In this document: positions 8,859 through 17,900 of the stretch, in pieces
How positions within the stretch are numbered: the first letter of the stretch is position 1
How the letters are laid out: every line of letters starts with the position of its first letter
Assembly: GCF_004341685.1 (NCBI RefSeq)
Contig: NZ_SMAA01000007.1
Span: 1 to 64,000, forward strand
DNA from: Pectinatus cerevisiiphilus
GTDB lineage: Bacteria; Bacillota; Negativicutes; Selenomonadales; Selenomonadaceae
DNA: 64,000 bases
Direction: 5' to 3'
Program-made: the position numbers and the translations under genes
The notes under the pieces: model-generated
Seen by the model: only the letters and a program-made list of their open reading frames with translations
Told to the model about the DNA's origin: nothing
The model's database searches: none

Positions 8859-9126
8859 CTGTATTAAGAAATCCTACCTTCAACTCTTCATATATTTCTG
8901 CATCAATCGGACATTTAAAAGATTTTTCCAGTCGATGTCCTTTTATTGCCGCTTCCAGACAATGAAAATCTGCACATATATAAGCTCCTCGTCCCGATTT
9001 TTTGCCGGTGCGGTCAATGGCAAATTCACCTTCAGGACTTCTAACTACTCTAATCATATCTTTTTTACTGCGGATTTTTTGACAGCCAACGCACATGCGT
9101 TCCGGGATTTTTTTCTTTCCACCCAT
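8851..9126 (-). CDS. ylxR: YlxR family RNase P modulator (RnpM)
   Basis: A 91-residue protein of the YlxR/DUF448 family; the B. subtilis homologue has been described as binding RNase P RNA and modulating its activity. Signatures are ERMCVGC (about 9-15), a run that contains FAIDRTGKKSGRGAYIC (about 36-52) and a final CPIDAE. The SGRGAYIC block is diagnostic. It lies between nusA and ylxQ in the translation operon. Confidence 0.93.
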   Translation of the reverse strand: MGGKKKIPERMCVGCQKIRSKKDMIRVVRSPEGEFAIDRTGKKSGRGAYICADFHCLEAAIKGHRLEKSFKCPIDAEIYEELKVGFLNTDA

Positions 9127-9144
9127 AATTATCGCTCCTTTATA

Positions 9145-10260
9145 TCAGTCAAGCGAGAACGACTTTTCACTTGTTACATTAACTACTTCCATATCTTCGG
9201 CAATGCCATTCTGGTCTGCCTGAGATTCACTCTTTATATCAATTTTCCATCCTGTTAATTTTGCAGCCAAGCGTGCATTCTGCCCTTCTTTGCCAATAGC
9301 CAAAGAAAGCTGATAATCTGGTACAATTACTTTAGAAATTTTTTCATTTTCTTTTATTGCGACGGAAACCACTTTAGCAGGACTTAACGAATTAGCAATA
9401 TATTTTGCCGGATCTTGGTTCCATTTTACGATATCTATCTTTTCACCGCGCAATTCATCAACAACAGCTTGTACCCGAAGACCTTTTTGACCAACACAAG
9501 AACCTACAGGATCAATGTTTTCGTCTTTCGAATAAACAGCTATCTTCGAACGCATTCCCGGTTCTCTGGCAACGGATTTTATTTCTACAGTTCCGTCGCT
9601 TATTTCCGGTACTTCCAGCTCAAAAAGTCTTTTTAAAAGTCCTGGATGAGTCCTCGATAAAAGTATCTGTGGACCTTTTGTCGTTTTTTTCACTTCAACT
9701 ATATAAAATTTCAACCGTTCATTAGGAATATACTGTTCCGTAGGAATTTGTTCTGCTGGCGTCAAAAGAGCTTCTGTCCGGCCAAGGTCAATGACCACAT
9801 TCTTACCTTCGGTGCGTTGGACAATACCAGTCAGGATATCATTGGAACGGTTCGAATATTCTTCATAGATAATGCCCCTTTCAGCTTCACGTATTCTCTG
9901 CACCACAACCTGCTTTGCCGTCTGGGCAGCGATACGCCCGAAATTAGCTGGCGTGACTTCTTCTTCAATGACATCGCCAACCTGATAATCCGGGTTTATT
10001 TTATGGGCATCGTCCAGTGAAATATCTGTTATATCATTTTTTACTTCATTTTCAACATTTTTTACCGCATAAACATGGAACTCACCTGTAGTACGATCAA
10101 GTGAAACTCTCACATTTTGTGCTGAATTAAAATTTCTTTTATAAGCAGAAATCAGGGCCGCTTCTATGGCATCAAACAGTACATCCAAGGCGATTCCTTT
10201 TTCTTTGCCGACTTCACGAAAGGCTTCTAAGAAACCTTTATTTTTGGTAGCCAAATCCAT
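9145..10260 (-). CDS. nusA: Transcription termination/antitermination protein NusA
   Basis: RNA polymerase-binding factor that promotes pausing and intrinsic termination. The 371-residue protein has the N-terminal polymerase-binding domain (1-about 130), an S1 domain starting near GIVQRTEGKNVVIDLG (about 140), and two KH domains with DPVGSCVGQKGLRVQAV (about 252-268) and AIGKEGQNARLAAKLTGW (about 325-342). The acidic C-terminal repeats of enterobacterial NusA are absent, as in other Firmicutes. It is the second gene of the operon, 19 bases after rimP. A weak terminator-like hairpin in the operon leader could be its autoregulatory site. Confidence 0.98.
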   Translation of the reverse strand: MDLATKNKGFLEAFREVGKEKGIALDVLFDAIEAALISAYKRNFNSAQNVRVSLDRTTGEFHVYAVKNVENEVKNDITDISLDDAHKINPDYQVGDVIEEEVTPANFGRIAAQTAKQVVVQRIREAERGIIYEEYSNRSNDILTGIVQRTEGKNVVIDLGRTEALLTPAEQIPTEQYIPNERLKFYIVEVKKTTKGPQILLSRTHPGLLKRLFELEVPEISDGTVEIKSVAREPGMRSKIAVYSKDENIDPVGSCVGQKGLRVQAVVDELRGEKIDIVKWNQDPAKYIANSLSPAKVVSVAIKENEKISKVIVPDYQLSLAIGKEGQNARLAAKLTGWKIDIKSESQADQNGIAEDMEVVNVTSEKSFSLD

Positions 10261-10279
10261 ATCCCCCTAAAAATAATAT

Positions 10280-10726
10280 TTAAAACTCAATATGCAGGCG
10301 TATTGATGCGATCTGCGCCCGAGGAACAACCATAGAATCATCAAGAGTAATACTATCATTAGAAAAAGCACTTAGTTTACCCGTGAATTCTTTTTTTCCC
10401 TCTATCTGTATATAGGTCACTATATCAACCTGTTTTCCCATTTCTCTTTCAAGGTCACGATCATTTTTTAATGGTCTATCTAATCCTGGTGAAGAAACTT
10501 CTAATATATAACTACTCTGCAAAAAATCGCACTTAGCCAATTCATCATCAACAATGCGACTTACTTTTTGGCAATCATCAAGATCAACGCCATTCTTTTT
10601 ATCAATGAAAATGCGCAAATACCAGTCCCGTTCTTTTACATACTCAAGGTCCACCAATTCGTACTCTGTCCCCGAAAGCAACCTTGTTACCAGCTTTTCT
10701 GCTTCAATTTCTATTCGTCCGGCCAT
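10280..10726 (-). CDS. rimP: Ribosome maturation factor RimP
   Basis: Factor for 30S subunit assembly. The 148-residue protein has the two-domain RimP layout: YELVDLEYVKERDWYLRIFID (split near 18-38) with GVDLDDCQKVSR, then LEVSSPGLDRPL (about 80-91) and an Sm-like C-terminal domain. AGGAGGAAC precedes the ATG. It heads the nusA-infB operon, with a consensus-like promoter about 90 bases upstream. Confidence 0.97.
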   Translation of the reverse strand: MAGRIEIEAEKLVTRLLSGTEYELVDLEYVKERDWYLRIFIDKKNGVDLDDCQKVSRIVDDELAKCDFLQSSYILEVSSPGLDRPLKNDRDLEREMGKQVDIVTYIQIEGKKEFTGKLSAFSNDSITLDDSMVVPRAQIASIRLHIEF

Positions 10727-10760
10727 TGTTCCTCCTAAATAATACTGCCTATAATACTAA

Positions 10761-10782
10761 AGAGTGGGTTTACACCCACTCT
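10761..10782 (-). promoter_or_regulatory. Leader hairpin of the rimP-nusA-infB operon (possible attenuator)
   Basis: A 9-bp stem (AGAGTGGGT/ACCCACTCT, small loop) is followed on the minus strand by TTTAGTATTAT. It lies between the predicted transcription start (about 10805) and rimP. The interrupted U tract suggests an inefficient terminator. That would suit NusA-assisted autoregulation, but it may instead end read-through from yacP. Confidence 0.5.
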
Positions 10783-10811
10783 CTAAAATACATGCTGAAG
10801 TTGATATTTTT

Positions 10812-10840
10812 ATTATAACACCAGATATTATAAATGTAAA
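10812..10840 (-). promoter_or_regulatory. Sigma-A type promoter for rimP-nusA-infB
   Basis: On the minus strand TTTACA (10840-10835), a 17-base spacer and TATAAT (10817-10812). The remaining gap to yacP (10841-11024) is AT-rich with no ORF or clear hairpin. Confidence 0.7.
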
Positions 10841-11024
10841 CTATGTCATCAAAGTATGTCATTAAACATTTAAACGCAAAATAAAGATTCTGTAAAAAGT
10901 ACCATGATGTGCTTTATATGTGCACATACAAATACTGTTACGGAAATTTATTCGTATAAACAATCACTTACAATTATTTGCTTCATAGTCTGTACTAAAA
11001 ACAGGCTGCCAATATACTGCCTAC

Positions 11025-11564
11025 TTACTTATCAAAATGTTTTTTACGTAGTATATCTAACTTTTTAGAGACAGAAGGTTCAATTCTGTCAGCTATTTCA
11101 TTTCTTCCTGTAGACATTGCTGCATCACTTGCGCAACGATTACGCAGCTTTTTTTTAGTCACTGTAACGGCCTTACTCAGTTCTTTCACCGTCATCCGAT
11201 AGGCTCCGGCTCCTAACACAACATTTTGCTCTGCTCCATCGGAAGTAACCACAAATACTTCTTTTCCATCATGTACTAATTCATATGCCAAACGTTCAAT
11301 ATAGCTGTCCGCAGTTTCTTTCTTTTTGGTATAAACAGTTTCAAAATGTCCATTCAATTGTTCAAAGGATTGTGCTGAAGATGTATATAACGCATCAAAA
11401 ACAACTGTAACATCATATTTTTCATAAGCACCATATTCCAGTAAAATATGAATTAATTTATCACGGGCATGTTCCAGATCGTTGCTTTGTTTCAATAATT
11501 CAGGCCAACAATTTATGACATTATATCCATCAACGATAAGATGTGCACGCATTTTGACGTTCAT
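11025..11564 (-). CDS. NYN/PIN-like ribonuclease, YacP (Rae1) family
   Basis: A 179-residue NYN-domain protein. It has HLIVDGYNVIN (about 8-18) with the leading catalytic Asp, VVFDAL (about 54-59) and VTSDGAEQ (about 107-114) with further acidic residues; these make up the family's metal-binding site. The B. subtilis homologue Rae1 is a ribosome-associated mRNA endonuclease. GAGGGGG precedes the first ATG with good spacing. It follows rlmB by 14 bases, a common pair in Firmicutes. Confidence 0.88.
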   Translation of the reverse strand: MNVKMRAHLIVDGYNVINCWPELLKQSNDLEHARDKLIHILLEYGAYEKYDVTVVFDALYTSSAQSFEQLNGHFETVYTKKKETADSYIERLAYELVHDGKEVFVVTSDGAEQNVVLGAGAYRMTVKELSKAVTVTKKKLRNRCASDAAMSTGRNEIADRIEPSVSKKLDILRKKHFDK

Positions 11565-11578
11565 ACCAAAATCCCCCT

Positions 11579-12496
11579 CTATTTCGTACGCTGTTTCAAA
11601 ACCTCATACATAAGTATTGCTGCAGCATTAGAGGCATTAAGAGAATTTATTTTGCCACGCATCGGTATTTTTACCAAAAAGTCGCAAGACTGCCGCACTA
11701 GCTGGCTTATCCCTTTACCTTCACTGCCTACTACTAACAACAACGGACCTTTTAAATCAGCATCATAGAACAGTGTTTCTCCTTCTGAATCTGCTCCCGC
11801 TACCCAAAAACCTTTATTTTTCATTGCGGTTATCGTCTGGGTAATATTATTCACACGGATGACAGGCACGTATTCTATCGCTCCTGCTGAAGTTTTAGCA
11901 ACAGTAGTAGAAAGTGGACAGCTGCGTCGCTTGGAAATTATGACACCATGCGCACCAACTGCATCCGCTGTTCTGAGCACAGCTCCTAAATTATGCGGAT
12001 CTTCTAACTCATCCAGCAAAATAAAAAACGGATCTTCTGCCTTTTTGGCAACATCAGCTAAAACATCGTCCAGATCGGCATAATCGACAGGCGGTGTATA
12101 AGCAATTACACCTTGGTTATGTCCCGTCCCCGAAAGAAGATCAAGCTTATTCTGGCTGACTGTATGCACAATAACCCTAGCTTTTCTAGCCATTGACAGT
12201 ATTTCTTGTAATGAACCGCCATGCGCATTTTCTGCTACCAGCATTTTGTTAATCGGTCTACCGCTTTTCAATACTTCTCTGACAGCATTACGGCCAATGA
12301 CTATATCAGGCGAAACTTCTTGCGTCTGCGTAAAAGTTTCTGCTACCTTTTTGGCAGTTCTTGATTTGACCATTTTTTCAGCTGGGAACTGATTTTCCTT
12401 ATTATCTACCCTATGTTTCCTATTCTTATTAAAAGGTTCACTATATCTATTTTTTTTATTCTTTGTTTTTACTAAATTCTTCTTATTAAAAGGCAT
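11579..12496 (-). CDS. rlmB: 23S rRNA (guanosine-2251-2'-O)-methyltransferase RlmB
   Basis: SpoU-family enzyme that methylates G2251 in the 23S P loop. The product has a basic, disordered N-terminal tail (about 1-60). The SpoU substrate-binding domain starts at IVIGRNAVREVL (about 67-78), and the knotted methyltransferase domain holds NLGAVLRTADA, VVGSEGKGIS and KIPMRGKINSLNASNAAAI. The ATG at 12496 (305 codons) is preferred to 12508 because GGAGAAGG lies just ahead. It follows thyX closely. Confidence 0.93.
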   Translation of the reverse strand: MPFNKKNLVKTKNKKNRYSEPFNKNRKHRVDNKENQFPAEKMVKSRTAKKVAETFTQTQEVSPDIVIGRNAVREVLKSGRPINKMLVAENAHGGSLQEILSMARKARVIVHTVSQNKLDLLSGTGHNQGVIAYTPPVDYADLDDVLADVAKKAEDPFFILLDELEDPHNLGAVLRTADAVGAHGVIISKRRSCPLSTTVAKTSAGAIEYVPVIRVNNITQTITAMKNKGFWVAGADSEGETLFYDADLKGPLLLVVGSEGKGISQLVRQSCDFLVKIPMRGKINSLNASNAAAILMYEVLKQRTK

Positions 12497-12511
12497 TTCC
12501 TTCTCCATTCA

Positions 12512-13198
12512 TCATTCTTCACGTAATTTTATCATCTCGTCAAATAACCCACAGGTCATATCTCCCTCAGGACAAGCACCTGTTGCGACACAAGAAGCTC
12601 CTGCATTTTTAAAAAGCAGTGGCGCAACCGCCTTTACTTCTTTGAGCATCATATATGCCATTTGCCTTATTTCCCACTGGGCGCGCTGACAGCATCGCAA
12701 AGAGAAAAAATGCAGCAAGGATCTTGCATTAAAGGTCGCCACGATTTTAGTCTCAGTGGCATTTGCCAAAACATACCGCGCATCTTCTTTGGGAATGTCC
12801 ATTTGCGTCAGTTCATCATAAGTTTGTCTTATTTGCCGCATTAATTTATCAAACTTTTCTGCTGCTGCTGCATTTTTGCGAATAGACGGCGGTGTTATGT
12901 ACTCAAAATCATGTTCCGCAACATAACGCTGCGATTGTTGGGAATAAGATGCTATCCGGTGCCTTACCAACTGGTGGGTGAGCACGCGTGAGATTCCCTC
13001 AATGGCAAATGTAAAGCTGACATGTTCAACAGTAGAAGCATGTCCCATCTTCACTATTTTTTTTACAAGATTTTCCACTTGCTTATCGCTCATTTTTTCT
13101 ACTAATTCTTCCGCACCTATCGGTGAATAACAGAGCCGCGCTGCCATAGCTACCATTCGTTCCGGCTCCGGCGTATATTTTATAAGTTTTACCTTCAT
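12512..13198 (-). CDS. thyX: FAD-dependent thymidylate synthase ThyX
   Basis: Makes dTMP from dUMP using methylenetetrahydrofolate and FAD/NADPH. The diagnostic [14 protein letters not shown] (about 79-92) matches the ThyX motif RHRxxSxxxxSxR, and [13 protein letters not shown] lies just before it. The 228-codon frame from the ATG at 13198 is chosen because GGAGG sits 5 bases ahead; the longer frame starts with GTG inside the binding site. It forms a short operon with rlmB and yacP, an unusual partner for those rRNA/RNA genes. Confidence 0.97.
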   Translation of the reverse strand: MKVKLIKYTPEPERMVAMAARLCYSPIGAEELVEKMSDKQVENLVKKIVKMGHASTVEHVSFTFAIEGISRVLTHQLVRHRIASYSQQSQRYVAEHDFEYITPPSIRKNAAAAEKFDKLMRQIRQTYDELTQMDIPKEDARYVLANATETKIVATFNARSLLHFFSLRCCQRAQWEIRQMAYMMLKEVKAVAPLLFKNAGASCVATGACPEGDMTCGLFDEMIKLREE

Positions 13199-13212
13199 GT
13201 TATCCTCCACTA

Positions 13213-13248
13213 AAAAACAGCCATTACCAAAACGTAATGGCTGTTTTT
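13213..13248 (-). terminator. Terminator after guaB
   Basis: A perfect 15-bp stem (13213-13227 with 13234-13248, 6-base loop) ends in TTTTTT on the minus strand. It lies between guaB and thyX, so thyX probably has its own weak promoter or depends on read-through. Confidence 0.85.
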
Positions 13249-13273
13249 ATTATACCATTAATTATAAATAAGT

Positions 13274-14779
13274 TCATTCATGAGAAAATTTATCTTTCAA
13301 AATAACATCATGTGAACCGCCTTCAACTATACTCGTCGAAGAAACCAAAGTCAATTTCGATTTTTGCTGGAATTCCTTTATCGTTACCGCACCGCAATTG
13401 CACATGGTTGATCTCATCTTACTAAGAGAAAGTTCTACATTATCTTTTAAAGGACCTGCGTAAGGTACATATGAATCAACGCCTTCTTCAAAAGATAATT
13501 TTTTATCGCCGCCCATATCATATCTTTGCCAGTTGCGCGCCCTGTTTGAACCTTCGCCCCAATATTCCTTCAAGTATGTACCATTTATACGTACTTTATT
13601 AGTCGGGCTTTCATCAAAACGGGAGAAATACCGGCCAAGCATCATAAAATCAGCGCCCATGGCCAAAGCCAAGGTCATATGGTAATCATGGACAATACCG
13701 CCATCCGAACAAATAGGTACATAAATTCCTGTTTCTTTATAATATTCATCACGGGCTCTGGCAACATCAATAACTGCTGTAGCCTGGCCGCGACCTATGC
13801 CTTTGGTTTCGCGTGTGATACAAATAGAACCGCCGCCAATACCAACCTTGACGAAATCAGCCCCGGCATCTGCCAAGAAACGGAAACCTTCGCCATCAAC
13901 CACATTTCCGGCGCCCACCTTAATATCATTGCCAAATTTTTCATGTATGTATTTCAAGGTAATACTTTGCCATTCGCTGAATCCTTCTGATGAATCTATA
14001 CAGAGAACATCTGCACCAGCTGCCAATAAAGCTGGAACACGTTCAGCATAATCGCGTGTATTTATACCGGCGCCTACAAGATAACGCTTTTTTTCATCAA
14101 TGAGTTCATTTTTATTTTGTTTATTATCAGTATAATCTTTACGAAAAACCATATAACGCAAACGCTGGTTCTTATCTACGAGAGGAAGCATATTCAATTT
14201 ATTATCCCAGATCATATCATTAGCCTGAGATAAATTGGTCGTATCAGCATCAGCATAAACAAGTTTAGCGAACGGGGTCATAAACTCTTCTGCCGTCTGA
14301 TCCATGGACATGCGTGTAATGCGGTAATCACGGCTGGTGACTATCCCCACCAATTTGCCGGTAGCTGTACCATCATCAGTGACAGCCATGGTGGAATGTC
14401 CCGTTTTATCCTTCAATTCCAGTATTTCTGCCAGGGTTGTAGTCGGTTTAATATTAGAATCACTGCTTACAAAACCCGATTTATAATTTTTTACGCGGGA
14501 AACCATTTCAGCCTGTTGTTCTATCGGTTGAGAACCATAAATAAAAGAAACGCCGCCTTCTTTAGCAAGGGCAATCGCCATCGTGTCGTTAGAAACAGCC
14601 TGCATTATTGCTGATGCCATTGGAATATTTAATTTTATTTTTGGTTCTTCCCCTTTTCTAAATTTTACTAACGGGGTTTGTAATGAAACATTTGCCGGAA
14701 TACATTTATCTGAAGAATAACCAGGAACTAATAGATATTCACCAAAAGTATGGGATGGTTCTTCGAAAAAATACGCCAC
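13274..14779 (-). CDS. guaB: Inosine-5'-monophosphate dehydrogenase
   Basis: NAD-dependent oxidation of IMP to XMP, the committed step of GMP synthesis. The 501-residue barrel is interrupted by a pair of CBS domains (about 100-220). It has the catalytic loop [20 protein letters not shown] (about 316-335) with the active-site Cys, and ICSDGGI with the downstream flap region. The start is GTG at 14779 with AGGAGA upstream. It appears to be a single-gene unit ended by a terminator. Confidence 0.96.
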   Translation of the reverse strand: MAYFFEEPSHTFGEYLLVPGYSSDKCIPANVSLQTPLVKFRKGEEPKIKLNIPMASAIMQAVSNDTMAIALAKEGGVSFIYGSQPIEQQAEMVSRVKNYKSGFVSSDSNIKPTTTLAEILELKDKTGHSTMAVTDDGTATGKLVGIVTSRDYRITRMSMDQTAEEFMTPFAKLVYADADTTNLSQANDMIWDNKLNMLPLVDKNQRLRYMVFRKDYTDNKQNKNELIDEKKRYLVGAGINTRDYAERVPALLAAGADVLCIDSSEGFSEWQSITLKYIHEKFGNDIKVGAGNVVDGEGFRFLADAGADFVKVGIGGGSICITRETKGIGRGQATAVIDVARARDEYYKETGIYVPICSDGGIVHDYHMTLALAMGADFMMLGRYFSRFDESPTNKVRINGTYLKEYWGEGSNRARNWQRYDMGGDKKLSFEEGVDSYVPYAGPLKDNVELSLSKMRSTMCNCGAVTIKEFQQKSKLTLVSSTSIVEGGSHDVILKDKFSHE

Positions 14780-14873
14780 GTCACATTCTCCTTTTCTTAA
14801 AATACTGCCTAAAATTTATTTGTATAAATGATAGTACGTCTATTCGGCACTGTCAACCTATTCTGTACTAAAA

Positions 14874-14899
14874 AACTGCTGTACCAAAGGACAGCAGTT
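14874..14899 (-). terminator. Terminator after recA-recX
   Basis: A 9-bp stem (AACTGCTGT/ACAGCAGTT, 8-base loop) is followed on the minus strand by TTTTTTAG. It lies about 100 bases past the recX stop codon. Confidence 0.8.
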
Positions 14900-15002
14900 C
14901 CTAAAAGTTCTTTATAAGTTTTACATATGTACAATTTTTCTATTATACATATAGCAATTAAATTTATATATAGTAAAAAAAGCACCATCTATATAAATCT
15001 TT

Positions 15003-15461
15003 CTATATAAGTTCATCATTAGCGAATTTATCAGCCGCATAATGAATACTCGACATAGAAAAGCCCTTGCGGTAAAGATATTGCATAAATTTAACAGAAT
15101 CAATATTTTTTTTCTTGTTCTTCTGCCAAATACTGCATACTGTAGTTCTCTCATAATCATCCCAATCTTGCGGAACATATCTGTCAATAATAGCCGAAGC
15201 AAATCCTTTTACCACAAGTTTGGCTTTTATCTGCCTAATGCTGCATTTCCCTTCCGTCAGATACATCTGCCAATATCTACGGCAAAGCTGTTCATCATCC
15301 AGATATTTTTTTTCGATCAGTTTATCAATAGCCGCCGTTATCTCACTTGGTTGATAACCACGGCGTAAAAGTTTATCCCTTATTTGTTTCACCGAATAAT
15401 CCTGTACTGCTAGATAATCCACAGCTTTGGCTAAAGCCGACTTATTGCTTTTTAGCCGCAT
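15003..15461 (-). CDS. recX: Regulatory protein RecX
   Basis: Small three-helix-repeat protein that binds and modulates RecA filaments. The 152-residue protein is slightly shorter than usual. It shows [24 protein letters not shown] (about 13-36, the first repeat), a [14 protein letters not shown] block, and a third repeat with LYRKGFS near 130. The start overlaps the recA end by 20 bases, so the two are translationally coupled. Confidence 0.93.
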   Translation of the reverse strand: MRLKSNKSALAKAVDYLAVQDYSVKQIRDKLLRRGYQPSEITAAIDKLIEKKYLDDEQLCRRYWQMYLTEGKCSIRQIKAKLVVKGFASAIIDRYVPQDWDDYERTTVCSIWQKNKKKNIDSVKFMQYLYRKGFSMSSIHYAADKFANDELI

Positions 15462-16542
15462 CAGTGATCACCTTATTTTCGGCTGTGTTCTTTTTTTCCT
15501 TATCTTGCGTATCCTTACCCTTAGGTGGTTCAGGTTTTACTACCGGCATTACTTTATCTCTAATCTTATCCTCTATTTCCTGTGCAATATTCGCATTTTC
15601 CTTGAGGAATAATTTAGCGTTTTCCTTACCTTGCCCCAATCTTGTTCCTTCGTAAGAATACCATGTACCACTTTTATCTATTATCTCTAAATTTGTTCCT
15701 AAATCGACAATACAACCTTCACGGGAAACGCCTTCCCCATACATTATATCAAATTCTGCCTGTTTAAAAGGTGGTGCCACTTTATTTTTCACGACTTTTA
15801 TGCGCGTTCTGTTGCCAACGATATCATTTCCCTGTTTTATCGTGTCGATCTTCCGCACATCTAACCGTATTGTAGCATAAAACTTTAAAGCCCGTCCGCC
15901 TGTAGTGGTTTCAGGACTACCGAACATAACGCCGACCTTTTCCCTAATCTGGTTTATGAATATTGCTGTAGTTCTCGATTTGCTTATGTAACCTGTGAGT
16001 TTACGCATTGCCTGGGACATCAGGCGCGCCTGCAAACCGACATGGGAATCACCCATTTCGCCTTCGATTTCAGCCTTAGGTACAAGTGCTGCTACAGAAT
16101 CGACTACCACTACATCAATTGCACCGCTGCGCACTAATGCATCAGTTATTTCCAATGCCTGTTCCCCGTTATCTGGTTGGGATATGAGCAAATCATCCAC
16201 ATTGACGCCTAACTTCTTGGCATAAACAGGATCAAGCGCATGTTCCGCATCAATAAAAGCTGCCGTCCCCCCCGCTTTTTGGGCTTCAGCTATTACATGC
16301 AGTGCCACTGTAGTCTTACCGGAAGACTCAGGTCCGTAGATTTCTACTATTCTGCCGCGCGGCATGCCACCGACTCCCAATGCTATATCAAGAGCCAGAT
16401 TTCCCGAATGGATAACCTCTATATTCATATTAATAGAAGCTTCTCCCAATTTCATTATGGCACCTTTCCCAAAATCACGTTCAATCTGCTTAAGGGCATT
16501 TTCCAAGGCTTGATCTTTATCCAAAACTTGATTTTTTTCCAT
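15442..16542 (-). CDS. recA: DNA recombinase RecA
   Basis: Forms ATP-dependent filaments on single-stranded DNA for strand exchange and SOS induction. The 366-residue protein has Walker [10 protein letters not shown] (about 69-77), the Walker B region [10 protein letters not shown], and the MAW-like and L2 segments ([22 protein letters not shown], split around 203-224). The C terminus is long and charged (about 325-366, rich in K, E, P, D). A promoter with 17-base spacing lies 36 bases upstream. No clear LexA-type palindrome was seen. Confidence 0.98.
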   Translation of the reverse strand: MEKNQVLDKDQALENALKQIERDFGKGAIMKLGEASINMNIEVIHSGNLALDIALGVGGMPRGRIVEIYGPESSGKTTVALHVIAEAQKAGGTAAFIDAEHALDPVYAKKLGVNVDDLLISQPDNGEQALEITDALVRSGAIDVVVVDSVAALVPKAEIEGEMGDSHVGLQARLMSQAMRKLTGYISKSRTTAIFINQIREKVGVMFGSPETTTGGRALKFYATIRLDVRKIDTIKQGNDIVGNRTRIKVVKNKVAPPFKQAEFDIMYGEGVSREGCIVDLGTNLEIIDKSGTWYSYEGTRLGQGKENAKLFLKENANIAQEIEDKIRDKVMPVVKPEPPKGKDTQDKEKKNTAENKVITDAAKKQ

Positions 16543-16577
16543 TTATCCGAATACCAGCCTTTCTTCCATTTAAATTG

Positions 16578-16606
16578 ATTATAACTGACTTTATATAATA
16601 AATCAA
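16578..16606 (-). promoter_or_regulatory. Promoter of recA-recX
   Basis: On the minus strand TTGATT (16606-16601), a 17-base spacer and TATAAT (16583-16578). It lies just upstream of recA. Confidence 0.7.
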
Positions 16607-16645
16607 TATAAAATAAAGAAAACTGAATATTATTATACATATATC

Positions 16646-17389
16646 TTAACAGGAAGTCAGTCCTCCATCTACAGCCCAAGCTGCCCCTGTTACGAATGAA
16701 GCTTCCGCTGAAGCCAAAAAATATATTACTGAAGCGGCTTCTCTTGCTGTTCCAATACGTCCCAATGGATATATTGAGGCAGTCTCCTGTGCGGCTTCTA
16801 TATTTCCGTCAAACTGGCTCTGCGTAAGCGGCGTGTCTATATCACCTGGACAGATGCAGTTAACTCTTATACTATAGCTGGCCAGTTCAAGTGCCAATGC
16901 CTTAGTAAATATCGTTACAGCCCCCTTAGAAGCACAGTATACGCTGCAAAAGTAATTGCCATTTACCCCCGCATCTGAAGAAACATTAACGATAGCCGGA
17001 GACGATGTACTTTGCTGCAAAAGCCGCAACATATATTTACACATGAAATATGTGCCCTTCACATTGACACCCATGATTTCGTCAAAATCTTTTTCTTCAA
17101 CATCACTGATTGGCTTTTCTTGATATATACCAGCAGAATTCACCAGTACATCAACTGTAGAAAATCGGGCTGCGATTTTATCCACCGCATTTTTGCATTG
17201 TCCGCATTTACTTATATCTGCTTGAACAAAATAGTATCGGTTTTGTCCTTCTGTGAGTTTGGTTAGGGCAGCATCATATTTTTCTTTTGAGCGGGCTACC
17301 GCAACAACAGCATCTCCTCTGTCCAAGAACAACTGCGCCGTAGCCAAGCCTATTCCAGAAGTACCGCCTGTTATAACTATTGTCCTCAT
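16646..17389 (-). CDS. SDR-family NAD(P)-dependent oxidoreductase
   Basis: Classical short-chain dehydrogenase/reductase of 248 residues. It has the cofactor glycine motif TGGTSGIG (about 6-13), NSAG (about 83-86), and the catalytic Ser with YCASK (Tyr and Lys about 148-152). PGDIDTP follows, and the protein ends AVDGGLTSC. Sequence alone does not give the substrate. The ATG at 17389 is chosen because AGGAGC lies 8 bases upstream. It sits immediately after the HU terminator with no obvious promoter of its own. Confidence 0.9.
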   Translation of the reverse strand: MRTIVITGGTSGIGLATAQLFLDRGDAVVAVARSKEKYDAALTKLTEGQNRYYFVQADISKCGQCKNAVDKIAARFSTVDVLVNSAGIYQEKPISDVEEKDFDEIMGVNVKGTYFMCKYMLRLLQQSTSSPAIVNVSSDAGVNGNYFCSVYCASKGAVTIFTKALALELASYSIRVNCICPGDIDTPLTQSQFDGNIEAAQETASIYPLGRIGTAREAASVIYFLASAEASFVTGAAWAVDGGLTSC

Positions 17390-17411
17390 TTTTACAGCTC
17401 CTAAAAAAAAT

Positions 17412-17442
17412 GCAGAGCCTGGCATAAATTGCCAGACTCCGC
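17412..17442 (-). terminator. Terminator after the HU gene
   Basis: A stem of about 13 bp with one mismatch (GCGGAGTCTGGCA and partner) is followed by ATTTTTTTT on the minus strand. It lies 9 bases past the HU stop codon and only about 20 bases ahead of the SDR gene. Confidence 0.85.
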
Positions 17443-17450
17443 AAATAAAA

Positions 17451-17723
17451 TCAATTCACTGCATCTTTCAATGCTTTACCTGCTTTAAATACAGGGTTTT
17501 TGGATTCCGGTATTTCAATGGTGTCACCGGTTTGAGGATTACGTCCTTTACGAGCTGCGCGTGCTCTTACTTCAAAGGTGCCAAAGCCAATGATCTGTAC
17601 TTTTTCACCTTTCACTAAAGTATCTTGTACACTGGCGAAAATAGCATTAACTGCTTTTTCAGCATCTTTTTTTGTTAAGCCAGCCTGTTCAGCAACGCTA
17701 GCCACTAATTCGGATTTATTCAC
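17451..17723 (-). CDS. hup: HU-family DNA-binding protein
   Basis: A 90-residue histone-like protein that bends and compacts DNA as a dimer. It has [20 protein letters not shown] at the start, [18 protein letters not shown] (about 46-63; the beta arms enter the minor groove here) and a terminal KALKDAVN. It is a full-length single gene with its own terminator. The 180 bases upstream are very AT-rich with A/T tracts; no single promoter stands out. Confidence 0.97.
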   Translation of the reverse strand: MNKSELVASVAEQAGLTKKDAEKAVNAIFASVQDTLVKGEKVQIIGFGTFEVRARAARKGRNPQTGDTIEIPESKNPVFKAGKALKDAVN

Positions 17724-17900
17724 GAATATAGCCTCCTTTTGATTTTGTTACGATACTCTCAATTCGCTGTAACTTACGCTTTTCCTTTTTTTATCTATAA
17801 AATTTATAAAAATTTATAGTTTTTTTATAAAAAACGTTCTATTTAGGGTTAAATTTTTACACTTTTAACACTATAGCATTAATCTTATTTATACTGTATC

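Noticed and set aside
14921..15202. 93-codon minus-strand frame overlapping recX
   Set aside because: It lies mostly in another frame of recX and of its trailing AT-rich sequence, with no binding site and no family.
16543..16645. LexA/SOS operator in the recA upstream region
   Set aside because: The promoter is clear but no palindrome of the Firmicute GAAC...GTTC type was seen.
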